Part shown: in pieces, positions 5,850 through 13,611 of the stretch
Layout: every line of letters begins with the position of its first letter
Position numbering within the stretch: the first letter of the stretch is position 1
DNA from: CAYHGV01 sp964356135
GTDB lineage: Bacteria > Hydrothermota > Tepidihabitantia > CAYHGV01
Assembly (NCBI GenBank): GCA_964356135.1
Contig: CAYHGV010000053.1
Location: forward strand, 1-19,537
Length of the DNA stretch: 19,537 nucleotides
Direction of reading: 5' to 3'
Made by a program: the position numbers and the translations under genes
The notes under the pieces: generated by a model
What the model was told of the DNA's origin: nothing
The model's input: only the letters and a program-made list of their open reading frames with translations
Databases searched by the model: none

Positions 5850-7433
5850 TTGCCCGTGAGTGAAATCCTTAAAACCGATTTTTTAGTGCTTGGTTCGGGC
5901 ATTGCCGGACTCTGGTTTGCCGTAAAAGCTGCTCCGTATGGTTCGGTCCTGGTCGCGACAAAAAAGGAAGACTCGGAATCGAATACCAACTATGCCCAGG
6001 GCGGCATTGCCGCTGCTCTCGCCGACAACGACTCACCGGCAATCCATTATGACGATACCATACGCGCCGGTGCAGGATTGGCCCATGAGGAAGCGGTCAG
6101 GGTCACGACCACCGAAGGACCGCAGCTCGTTGCCGAGCTAATCGACATCGGTGTCCAATTTTCCCGCACCGAGGGCACATCGGGAAACCCGAAGTTCGAT
6201 TTAGGCCAGGAAGGCGGACATTCCCGACGGAGAATTGTCCATGCCAAAGACTCGACCGGCTATGAGGTCGAAAAAGGGCTCTTATCCGCCCTCCATCAAC
6301 GAAACGTTCAGATACTTGAGGACCATTTTGCTCTGAATCTTATAACCATTAACAATGAATGCTTTGGGGCTTCGGTTATCGATTTAAAGACGGGCAAAAT
6401 TAAATCTATCCTTGCCAAAACAACGCTTTTGGCAACCGGCGGCATCGGTCAGGTCTATCTTCACACCACCAATCCGAGAATCGCCACCGGTGACGGCATA
6501 GCAATGGCATACGAAGCGGGAGCCCGGATTGCCAATATGGAGTTCATCCAGTTCCACCCGACTTCGCTCTACGGTCATAAAATCGACGACCGCGCATTTC
6601 TGATTTCCGAAGCGGTGCGGGGCGAAGGAGGAATTTTGAAAACCCTCGATGGCCATCCGTTCATGGCCGAGGACCATCCGCTGGGAAATCTTGCACCGCG
6701 CGATGTCATCGCCCGGGCGATTGATGCCGAATTAAAAAAGCGGAAGGAGTCCCATGTTGTGCTCGATGTAACTCAGGTAAATAAAGAGTATATCCGAACC
6801 CGATTCCCTAAAATCTTCAAAACCTGTTTAGACTTCGGCATTAATATCAACGAGCAACCGATTCCGGTCGTGCCGGCTGCCCACTATGTCTGCGGCGGGA
6901 TTTTAACCGACCTCTGGGCCCGGACGAGCATCAAACGGCTCTTTGCCGCCGGCGAGTGCGCCTGCTCCGGCGTCCACGGTGCCAACCGCTTAGCCTCCAA
7001 CTCACTGCTCGAAGGCCTGGTCTTCGCCGACCGGGCGGCAGTGAAAGCCAAGGACTGGGTCGGGACCGATATTTCTTTTCAGCCCAACATTCCCGAATTA
7101 TCGGTTATTTCCGTCAACGATGATCTCTCCCGTCTCCGCACCCAGCTCAAACAGCTGATGTGGAACTATGCTGCCATTGTCCGGACAACCAGCGGTATGG
7201 TTGACGCCCGGCAGGAATTGGAGAAACTCAACCAGGAAGTTAGCCCGATTCTCCCGCCTTCCACCGTCAACAGCGAGGTCAAGGAACTTGCCAACATGCT
7301 CACCATTTCCAGGCTCATCGTCCACTGCGGACTCGAGCGCAAAGAATCGCGCGGTCTCCACTACAACGAGGATTTTCCGGAACGGGACGATAAAAACTTT
7401 AACCACGATACCATTATTGACAGTCCATTATGA
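5850..7433 (+). CDS. nadB: L-aspartate oxidase NadB
   Basis: The protein has 527 aa, close to E. coli NadB (540). It oxidises L-aspartate to iminoaspartate, the first step of de novo NAD synthesis. The FAD dinucleotide motif is VLGSGIAGLWFAV (G15-x-G17-x-x-G20). Other flavoprotein signatures of the NadB/succinate dehydrogenase group are NYAQGGIAAAL (47-57), FIQFHPTSLYG, SEAVRGEGGIL, LAPRDVIARAI, PAAHYVCGGI and HGANRLASNSLLEGL. The C-terminal helical domain is present. nadA and nadC are not in the window. The start is uncertain: TTG at 5850 gives MPVSEILKTDF and GTG at 5856 gives MSEILKTDF. Neither has a strong ribosome binding site, though GGTGG at 5835-5839 is well placed for TTG. The next gene begins at or just after the stop. 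Confidence 0.93.
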   Translation: MPVSEILKTDFLVLGSGIAGLWFAVKAAPYGSVLVATKKEDSESNTNYAQGGIAAALADNDSPAIHYDDTIRAGAGLAHEEAVRVTTTEGPQLVAELIDIGVQFSRTEGTSGNPKFDLGQEGGHSRRRIVHAKDSTGYEVEKGLLSALHQRNVQILEDHFALNLITINNECFGASVIDLKTGKIKSILAKTTLLATGGIGQVYLHTTNPRIATGDGIAMAYEAGARIANMEFIQFHPTSLYGHKIDDRAFLISEAVRGEGGILKTLDGHPFMAEDHPLGNLAPRDVIARAIDAELKKRKESHVVLDVTQVNKEYIRTRFPKIFKTCLDFGININEQPIPVVPAAHYVCGGILTDLWARTSIKRLFAAGECACSGVHGANRLASNSLLEGLVFADRAAVKAKDWVGTDISFQPNIPELSVISVNDDLSRLRTQLKQLMWNYAAIVRTTSGMVDARQELEKLNQEVSPILPPSTVNSEVKELANMLTISRLIVHCGLERKESRGLHYNEDFPERDDKNFNHDTIIDSPL

Positions 7434-7465
7434 ACCGGCACGATAAATTCTCGACCGGCGGAGTA

Positions 7466-8635
7466 ATGAAAAAATTCTATCTGGTTCTCGTAGGTGTCAT
7501 CTTTAATGGCTCACTTTTCGCATCACCATACAACTCCCTTTCGGTCACCGGCAATTGGGCGATCGGAGTCTATCAAAAATTGATTTCACCGTTACAGGGA
7601 AGAGAAATTTGTAACTTCTCACCCAGTTGCTCGAATTTTTCCAAGCAGGCGATAAATAAATACGGGATGTTCTGGGGCGTGGTCATGACTGCCGACCGGC
7701 TTGAGCGCTGTAATTTTGCCGCCTGGAGCTATTTTGATATATATTATTTCGGGATCGTCAACGACCGGCTCTACGATCCGATCGAAAACCACTCTATCCT
7801 TGCCCAGGCTCCCGTAGTCGTTGGGAATCCCAGCCCAGCCTCGCTCACTGCACCGGTTGAACACCAGAACCAAGAAACCGATTTTGCCGATTTCTTGTTC
7901 GGTCAGGAAGATTATCTTCGTTCCGCAGCTGAATATAAACGGACGCTGTTCACCTCAACCGATGCTTCGACCAAAGCCTATGCCCGTTTTATGACCGGCG
8001 AGAGCTTTCTACGAACCGACAGTCTTGCATCGGCTCTAAAAATTTTCAGCACTTGCAAAACCCAGGACAGTAACCGGGCGATGCTCTACGATTACGAAAC
8101 GGCAAGAACCTTTTTTCTCGCCGGTAACTACCCGAAAGCTCGGCAGGCATCATCGCATATCACCGGTGACCTCGGCTACCAGGCGAAGATACTTTCGGGT
8201 TGGTCGTTTTTCAAGGAAAGGAATTTCCGAGCCGGCGCCCGGGTTTTTAAAGCTGACGCCATCCTGGGTGAACTCGCGAATTTCAATGGTCACGGCATCT
8301 CTTCCCGCAGCCGTGCCGCCGCCACAGCTTTCTCGCTGTTCATACCGGGTTTGGGCCAGACCTATGCCGGCCGCCTCGGTGACGGCCTGTTTTCATTGAT
8401 GACGATAACCACCTTCGGTGCCGCCGCCTACTATTATTACAAGACCGACGAACCCCTGAAATTCTCATTTTTAGGTGCACTGGCATTGGTTTTCTGGGCA
8501 GGGAATGTCTACGGTGCCAATCTTGCTGCCCGGGATTATAACGAATTGCAAAAACGGGAGTATCTATCCAGAATTGAAGCACTGCTCGGCACGGTCAATC
8601 TTGCCCCTGACTACCGGAGCTATTTTCAACAATAA
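7466..8635 (+). CDS. YidD-domain protein fused to TPR-like and membrane domains
   Basis: The protein has 389 aa from ATG 7466. A signal peptide (MKKFYLVLVGVIFNGSLFA) is followed by a YidD (membrane protein insertion efficiency factor) domain at about 26-92: IGVYQKLISPLQGR, CNFSPSCSNFSKQAINKYG and RLERCNF, with the family cysteines C49, C55 and C82. Residues 138-260 look like TPR helices (FGQEDYLRSAAEYKR). A membrane region from about 288 begins SLFIPGLGQTYAGRLGDG and ends AARDYNELQKREYL. Standalone YidD is about 70-100 aa and assists the YidC/Sec pathway; here it is part of a longer protein with a predicted signal peptide. An alternative ATG at 7430 overlaps the nadB stop (ATGA) and adds 12 residues. 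I prefer 7466 because it gives a canonical signal peptide. GGAG just before it is very close (2 nt). Confidence 0.82.
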   Translation: MKKFYLVLVGVIFNGSLFASPYNSLSVTGNWAIGVYQKLISPLQGREICNFSPSCSNFSKQAINKYGMFWGVVMTADRLERCNFAAWSYFDIYYFGIVNDRLYDPIENHSILAQAPVVVGNPSPASLTAPVEHQNQETDFADFLFGQEDYLRSAAEYKRTLFTSTDASTKAYARFMTGESFLRTDSLASALKIFSTCKTQDSNRAMLYDYETARTFFLAGNYPKARQASSHITGDLGYQAKILSGWSFFKERNFRAGARVFKADAILGELANFNGHGISSRSRAAATAFSLFIPGLGQTYAGRLGDGLFSLMTITTFGAAAYYYYKTDEPLKFSFLGALALVFWAGNVYGANLAARDYNELQKREYLSRIEALLGTVNLAPDYRSYFQQ

Positions 8636-8955
8636 CCACAGATGCACACAGACAGATACAGAGTATTAATCCGCCAAGAAGTATGGCGGACTAAATCCGA
8701 AAAACTAATCCGCCATACCCCGTGGCGGACTATACAATATCTAAATCTCAATGTTCTAAAATCCAAACCACGTGGAATATTTGATATTAGGGTTTTAGAT
8801 TTGTTTAGAATTTCGGATCCTTCGCTTCTCGTCTCGTTTCGAGGCGCTGTCATTCTGAGCTCGGCTCGGCGGCACCCTTGGTGCCGTTTCGAGCCGCAGG
8901 CGAAGAATCTCTTCGTATCGCTCAGGACAAGTTTAGAGATTGGAATTTATCCCTC
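8636..8955. repeat. Repeat island between two envelope genes
   Basis: No gene is credible in this 320-bp spacer. It holds, in order: an ACCACAGATGCACACAGACAG word starting at the preceding stop; two hairpins, TCCGCC/GGCGGA (8670-8690) and TCCGCCA/TGGCGGA (8709-8729); an A/T-rich part with TCTAAAATCC-like words around the palindrome CCACGTGG (8768-8775); a 23-bp stretch (8833-8855) identical to 19267-19289; and a nested hairpin (8862-8896: CGGCTCG with CGAGCCG outside, GGCACC with GGTGCC inside). The nested hairpin is flanked by CATTCTGAG and GCGAAGAATCT, a wording common in dispersed bacterial repeats. An in-frame upstream ATG at 8878 lies inside this repeat and is not a credible start. Confidence 0.75.
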
Positions 8956-9750
8956 ATGATCATATTTTTTATTCTCTCTTCCCTCCCCCTTGCCGACTCA
9001 TTCTACCAAGAGAACGACTTTTACAATGCCGCCACCGAATACGAGCGCTTCCTTTTTTATTGTCCTGATGACAGCCTCGCCGATTATGCCCGGCTCAGAT
9101 TAGGACTCTCCTACGCCGGCGCGGGCGACTTTTCCAAAGCCGAAAAAACCCTGAAAGGTCTCTGCGACCATTCTCCGCCCTGGGCAAAAAAAGCCCAACT
9201 CAATCTTATCAAGACCTATATTAGTGAAGAAAACTATCCGTTAGCCCAATTAGAATTGACCGATCTGCTCTTGTTCAGCCCGGAAAGTGAAGGAAAAAAA
9301 GAACTCTATCGGCTTTCCGGATTTCTAAACCTTTTCGAGCAAAACCTGGCCGATGCAACCGAGAATTTCCGTATGGCACAAGCCGATTCTTTGTTAGCCG
9401 CTACGGCAGCGCTGAAACAGTTGCCAAAACGCAATCCCAGCCTCTCGGCGGTGCTTTCGACGATTCTGCCCGGCTCCGGCGAAATCTACTGCGGCCGCTA
9501 TCGGATTGGGTTATCGGCATTGCTCGCACATGGACTCTGCATTGGAGGAATCGTCTATACGATAAAAACCAAGAAGTATCTGGATGCCGTCCTTATCTTT
9601 TCGTTTCTCTTCCCCCGGTTCTATTTCGGTTCCCAGCGTAACGCCCGCGATTTTGCTGAGGATTACAATGAAATCGCCTACAAGCTGCGCCTCGAAGGGC
9701 TCTTAAAAACCTACAATTTTAAAGAAACCGTGGAGCGGATAGGGCAGTAA
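8956..9750 (+). CDS. TPR-like envelope protein with PGSGE membrane domain
   Basis: The protein has 264 aa from ATG 8956. A short signal peptide (MIIFFILSSLPLADS) precedes TPR-like helices at about 16-155 (FYNAATEYERFLFY, FSKAEKTLKGLC, YPLAQLELTDLL, LADATENFRMAQ). A membrane domain from about 163 follows: LSTILPGSGEIYCGRYRIGLS, then two hydrophobic stretches near 184-204 and 209-224, then ARDFAEDYNEIAYKLRLEGLL. The second half parallels the YidD-fusion protein (PGLGQTYAGRLGDG, ARDYNELQKREYL), so the two look like paralogues, this one without YidD. Function unknown. The longer frame from 8878 is rejected because it runs through a dispersed repeat. No strong ribosome binding site is seen before 8956. 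Confidence 0.75.
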   Translation: MIIFFILSSLPLADSFYQENDFYNAATEYERFLFYCPDDSLADYARLRLGLSYAGAGDFSKAEKTLKGLCDHSPPWAKKAQLNLIKTYISEENYPLAQLELTDLLLFSPESEGKKELYRLSGFLNLFEQNLADATENFRMAQADSLLAATAALKQLPKRNPSLSAVLSTILPGSGEIYCGRYRIGLSALLAHGLCIGGIVYTIKTKKYLDAVLIFSFLFPRFYFGSQRNARDFAEDYNEIAYKLRLEGLLKTYNFKETVERIGQ

Positions 9751-9760
9751 CCTCCCGGTC

Positions 9761-9788
9761 TTGACAATATTGGGTGATTGGCTAAATT
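9761..9788 (+). promoter_or_regulatory. Sigma70-type promoter for protease 2
   Basis: TTGACA (9761-9766), a 16-bp spacer and TAAATT (9783-9788) lie 10 bp after the preceding stop. A start of transcription near 9795 would leave a leader of about 30 nt carrying GGAGGT (9815-9820) before ATG 9827. This supports 9827 and argues against the in-frame TTG that lies inside the -35 box. Confidence 0.65.
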
Positions 9789-9826
9789 CTTTGATACGGG
9801 AGTATTTCAAACCTGGAGGTAAAATA

Positions 9827-12559
9827 ATGAAAAAACTCCTTTTTGTAGTTGGCTTTTTGGCTCTACTTTTTATTGTTAATTCGGACCGGCTTGTAGCAAT
9901 GCCGCTCCAGCCCGATTTTGTCGATCGGCTGCGCAGCGCGGGTAAGCTCAAAGAAGTAACCCAGGTTTACCGCGAGGCTCAAGACCGGTGGCAGATTGAC
10001 CGGGTTGCTTTACAGGGAGCGGAACACCGCTTTGCTCTGCGCATGCCAATAACTTCCGGCTCCGGGATTGCGGTTTTGATCGACTTCGACGATAATCCCG
10101 CTGACACCTCGAACCATCCGCCCGCAGCCTACGATACCCTCCTCTATTCGGTTCACACCTACCCGACCGGAAGTATGAAAGATTTCTACCGAGAAAACTC
10201 TTTTGGCAAATTCAATTTTAGCGGCGGGGTCGCACCTCAACCTCCGACTCGCAGCTGGTTCCGTTCTGCCCTCAGTTATAGCTACTATGCGGAAGAGTAC
10301 GGCTTTCCCCACAGCCAGGAACTGGCTAACGAGGCAGTCGCATTAGCCGATTCTGCGATCGATTTCGGTCAGTATGATAACGATGGTCCGGACGGCATCC
10401 CCAATTCGGGCGATGACGATGGAATGGTGGATGCGGTCTATATAGTTCACAGCGACGCCGGCTATGAAGAAGGTGGAGCCGGGGAGATCTGGTCCCATAT
10501 GAGCTGGACCGACTATACCACCAATGACCCGGCACACGACGGCGGCATGATCAAAATTGGTCCCTATTCAATTCAGCCCGAAGAACATGGCAGTGGGCTT
10601 CTCATCGATGTCGGTGTCTTCTGCCACGAGTACGGCCATATTTTAAGACTGCCTGACCTCTATGATTATGATTACGATTCGCACGGCGCAGGTGAATGGA
10701 CTCTAATGGCAGCAGGATCCTGGAATGGTTATTTGGGTTCATCGCCGGCCCATCTCGATGCCTGGTGCAAGACTGCTCTCGGTTGGGTTGACCCGCTGGT
10801 TGTTAACAGCTACCTGGTTCATGCACCCATCCCCGAAATCGAGCATAATGCGGTAATCTATAAGCTCTGGACCGACGGAGCACCGGTGGAGGAGTATTTC
10901 TTAGTAGAAAACCGCCAGCGAACCGGACTCTTTGATTCTTTTATCCCGAGCTCGGGCCTCCTCATCTACCACATCGATGAGAGTATCTATGGCAACGACC
11001 ATCAGTATATCCCCGGTGAGTCCCCGCCCGGTTCCGCCCATTTTCAGGTTGCGGTAGAACAGGCGGACGGCTTATTCCAGTTAGAACGGAACTCCAGCCC
11101 GGGTGATAACGGTGATCCTTTCCCCGGGTCCAAAAATCGCAATTATATCGCCGGCTTTCTCCCCTATCCCACGACCTTTGACTACGAAGAACATGACACG
11201 AAAGTCGCGGTCCTTGATATCAGCGCTTCCGACTCTTTGATGTATGCAAATTTTGATGTCGGCCGATACCTCCCGCTGCTGTCATTGAAGGATTTTTCGA
11301 CCGATGACCAGACCGGTGGGGATGGTGATGGTCGTGCCGAACCGGGTGAAACGGTCAAGCTGAGTGTTACGGTTGAAAACCGATGGGGTGATGCGACCGG
11401 CGTATCCGGTCGGCTGGTCAGTCTGGACCCGACCGTTTCAATCAACACTGCTACTGCACCATTCGGCACAATACCGGCTGGCAGTTCGGGTGATAATCTT
11501 TTCAATCCCTTTATTTTCACAATCATCCCCCAGGCACAAGCCCACACCGGTAAACTCGTTCTTGAGTTAACCTCCAATCTCGCCGGTTATAAAAAATCAG
11601 ATACCCTTAGGCTGATGGTCGGCTGGCCTGGTATTATGGTGGTCGACGACGATGACGGCGATACCGTCGAGACCTGCTATCAGCGCGCACTCGACAACCT
11701 TAATCTGACCTACGATTATTGGAATGTAAAAGCTCAGGGCAGTATCGCGCCGAGCATGTCAAAAATTGGGCTTCAGGATTCGATTATTATCTGGTTCACC
11801 GGTCGCCAGACCGCCACTTTGAGCGCAGCCGATATTTCGGCTTTAACCAGTTTTCTCAATAGCGGTGGTAAACTCTTCCTCTCGAGCCAAAATGCGGGCG
11901 AAGAGTTGAAGAATAACAGTTTTTATTCGCAGTACCTCCACGCCCGGTTTATTGCACCCAATGCCCCGACTCCGATTGCGGTCGGCATCCCAACCGATCC
12001 CATTGGCCTGGATGACAGCCTGGCAATGGGTTACCTTCTCGCCGGCTCCAAGGATGTGATCAGCCCGATTTCACCGGCAACAATGGTTTTCACCTATAAG
12101 GACATCGCTGATGGTGGTGCCGGGATAAAATATGCCGATGGTTACCAGGTCGTCTATTTCGGTTTCCCGTTTGAGGCAGTGGCGGGCAACCCGAAACGGT
12201 TTTTACAGCAGGAAGAACTGATGGCTCGGATCCTCAACTGGTTTGGACTGCCGGTTTCGGTTGCTGAAGACTGCCGCCAAACCGGCACCGAAATCAGCTT
12301 GCTACAATTCTCGGTTTCTCCCAATCCGTTCAATAACCATGTTAGCTTCCAGTTCCAGCTTCCCCAATCGCAGCATGCTACTCTCAAAATCTATGATGCG
12401 AGCGGGAAATTAGTATCTACCCTGCTTAAAGGTAATAACCTGAAACCGGCTCACTATAATCTGCACTGGAACAGTGGGAAAACGCCGGCTGGAGTCTATT
12501 TCTACAATTTAGAAACCGAAGGATTCAAAAAAGTTGGTAAATTAGTTCTTCTCCGATAG
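9827..12559 (+). CDS. Secreted M6-family metalloprotease with C-terminal sorting domain
   Basis: The protein has 910 aa. A signal peptide (MKKLLFVVGFLALLFIVNS) precedes a pro-region and an M6 protease domain at about 80-475. The zinc motif is CHEYGHILRLPDLYD, with H267 and H271 as ligands, E268 catalytic and D277 as third-ligand candidate. The Met-turn candidate is M294 in EWTLMAAGSW. Residues 482-600 look like an Ig-like or CARDB-type beta domain (DGRAEPGETVKLSVTVENRWG). Residues 600-810 resemble a class I amidotransferase-like/flavodoxin-type fold (FLNSGGKLFLSSQ). The tail from about 827 (LLQFSVSPNPFNNHVSFQF to AGVYFYN) is a type A sorting domain. The start is chosen from GGAGGT at 9815-9820 and the promoter. 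It resembles the protease at 1746-4964 in catalytic domain and tail, but has no beta-propeller. Likely extracellular or surface-attached; substrate unknown. Confidence 0.9.
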   Translation: MKKLLFVVGFLALLFIVNSDRLVAMPLQPDFVDRLRSAGKLKEVTQVYREAQDRWQIDRVALQGAEHRFALRMPITSGSGIAVLIDFDDNPADTSNHPPAAYDTLLYSVHTYPTGSMKDFYRENSFGKFNFSGGVAPQPPTRSWFRSALSYSYYAEEYGFPHSQELANEAVALADSAIDFGQYDNDGPDGIPNSGDDDGMVDAVYIVHSDAGYEEGGAGEIWSHMSWTDYTTNDPAHDGGMIKIGPYSIQPEEHGSGLLIDVGVFCHEYGHILRLPDLYDYDYDSHGAGEWTLMAAGSWNGYLGSSPAHLDAWCKTALGWVDPLVVNSYLVHAPIPEIEHNAVIYKLWTDGAPVEEYFLVENRQRTGLFDSFIPSSGLLIYHIDESIYGNDHQYIPGESPPGSAHFQVAVEQADGLFQLERNSSPGDNGDPFPGSKNRNYIAGFLPYPTTFDYEEHDTKVAVLDISASDSLMYANFDVGRYLPLLSLKDFSTDDQTGGDGDGRAEPGETVKLSVTVENRWGDATGVSGRLVSLDPTVSINTATAPFGTIPAGSSGDNLFNPFIFTIIPQAQAHTGKLVLELTSNLAGYKKSDTLRLMVGWPGIMVVDDDDGDTVETCYQRALDNLNLTYDYWNVKAQGSIAPSMSKIGLQDSIIIWFTGRQTATLSAADISALTSFLNSGGKLFLSSQNAGEELKNNSFYSQYLHARFIAPNAPTPIAVGIPTDPIGLDDSLAMGYLLAGSKDVISPISPATMVFTYKDIADGGAGIKYADGYQVVYFGFPFEAVAGNPKRFLQQEELMARILNWFGLPVSVAEDCRQTGTEISLLQFSVSPNPFNNHVSFQFQLPQSQHATLKIYDASGKLVSTLLKGNNLKPAHYNLHWNSGKTPAGVYFYNLETEGFKKVGKLVLLR

Positions 12560-12586
12560 GAGAAGGCTTAAGAATAAGGAGAGACG

Positions 12587-12841
12587 ATGGCACATAAAAA
12601 AGGACAGGGTATTTCCCGCAATGGCCGGGATAGTGCCGGCCAGCGCTTAGGTGTTAAAAAATATGGCTCGGAACGGGTCCGGGCAGGCAATATCATTTTA
12701 CGGCAGCATGGAACCGCTATCTATCCCGGGTTCAATGTCGGCCGCGGTCGCGACGACACCCTCTTTGCACTCAAGGATGGTGTAGTAAAATTCGAATGGA
12801 TTAGCCAGAAGCGGAAACGGGTCTCGGTCTATCCGGAGTAA
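12587..12841 (+). CDS. rpmA: 50S ribosomal protein L27
   Basis: The protein has 84 aa, the usual L27 length. The conserved N-terminal arm MAHKKGQGISRNGRDS reaches the peptidyl-transferase centre in the ribosome, and RLGVKKYG and GNIILRQHGT are typical. There is no cleavable extension of the Firmicutes kind. The ribosome binding site is AAGGAGA (12575-12581). It follows the protease by 27 bp and could share its transcript. L21 (rplU) and obg, the usual partners, are absent, and the gene to the right is convergent. A 7-bp hairpin (TCGGTCT 12824-12830 with AGACCGA 12841-12847) overlaps the stop, but no T-run follows. Confidence 0.97.
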   Translation: MAHKKGQGISRNGRDSAGQRLGVKKYGSERVRAGNIILRQHGTAIYPGFNVGRGRDDTLFALKDGVVKFEWISQKRKRVSVYPE

Positions 12842-12883
12842 GACCGAAGAAGTTACGATTTAATCCGGTCGTCCAGTATTACC

Positions 12884-13561
12884 CTACGTATTTTTGCCAA
12901 TCTGCTTTACCGTTTCATCGACGGTCGTAACATAGGCAAAGGCATACGCCAACGCCCGCAAGGTTGCGATGTGTAATTCCTCCGCGATCGAACCGGTCGC
13001 ATCGGCTAAGAAAAAAATCCTAAAATCTCTAAAAAAAGCGTCCCGGGCGGTCGACTCGCAGCAGATATTGGTCATTAACCCGGCAATGATAATGTCTTCG
13101 GTTTTAAGCCCGCGCAGAACAATCTCCAAATCGGTATTGTAGAATGCGCTGTAGCGGTGTTTGTAAATAATCTTCTCATCCGGAAGAGGAGCCAATTCCG
13201 AATAAATCTCGGCACCGGTGGTACCGCTGACCAGTGCCGTTTTATCCCCGAGCTCCGGCCACCAGACCGCGGTCATCCCCCCATCCCGTGCCGGGTCATC
13301 ATGGGCGTGGACAGTATAGATAATGGGTATGTTCGCTGCCCGGCAAGCGGTGATCATTTTTTTTACGTTGGGAATTGCGGCTTTGCCGCCTTCAGTGAAG
13401 AGCGGTCCGTCGTCTAAAAGAAAATCGTTCTGCATGTCGATGACGAGGAGCACAGTCTTGTTTGGATTCAGCCTGAGAGAATGGAGATTGTAGGTTTCGA
13501 TTGCCCGTAGCCACTCCTTCACCTTTTTATGCATGGTTTCCGCTGTTACATATGCAGCCAT
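12884..13561 (-). CDS. Isochorismatase-like cysteine hydrolase
   Basis: The protein has 225 aa. Its Rossmann-like core has the family triad: D42 in VIDMQNDFL, K134 in IIYKHRYSAFYNT, and C167 in GLMTNICCESTARDA, the TxxC[VC]xxTAxxA nucleophile motif. The family includes nicotinamidase, isochorismatase and N-carbamoyl hydrolases; the exact substrate cannot be told from the sequence. NadB is encoded elsewhere in the window, so a nicotinamidase role is possible, but no link is shown. The protein has about 30 residues before the core. A clear ribosome binding site (GAGGAGG) precedes the ATG by about 6 nt. The gene lies 50 bp downstream of hflX and probably ends that operon; it converges on rpmA. 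Confidence 0.88.
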   Translation of the reverse strand: MAAYVTAETMHKKVKEWLRAIETYNLHSLRLNPNKTVLLVIDMQNDFLLDDGPLFTEGGKAAIPNVKKMITACRAANIPIIYTVHAHDDPARDGGMTAVWWPELGDKTALVSGTTGAEIYSELAPLPDEKIIYKHRYSAFYNTDLEIVLRGLKTEDIIIAGLMTNICCESTARDAFFRDFRIFFLADATGSIAEELHIATLRALAYAFAYVTTVDETVKQIGKNT

Positions 13562-13611
13562 TCTCCCTCCTCGTTATGACTATCGGATAAATCCGACCGC
13601 TACAACGATTT

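Noticed and set aside
7168..7446. Plus-strand frame of 92 aa within the 3' end of nadB
   Set aside because: It is an out-of-frame shadow of the conserved NadB C-terminal domain.
9761..9826. Upstream TTG start for protease 2
   Set aside because: The TTG is part of a good -35 box, and ATG 9827 has a strong ribosome binding site and signal peptide.
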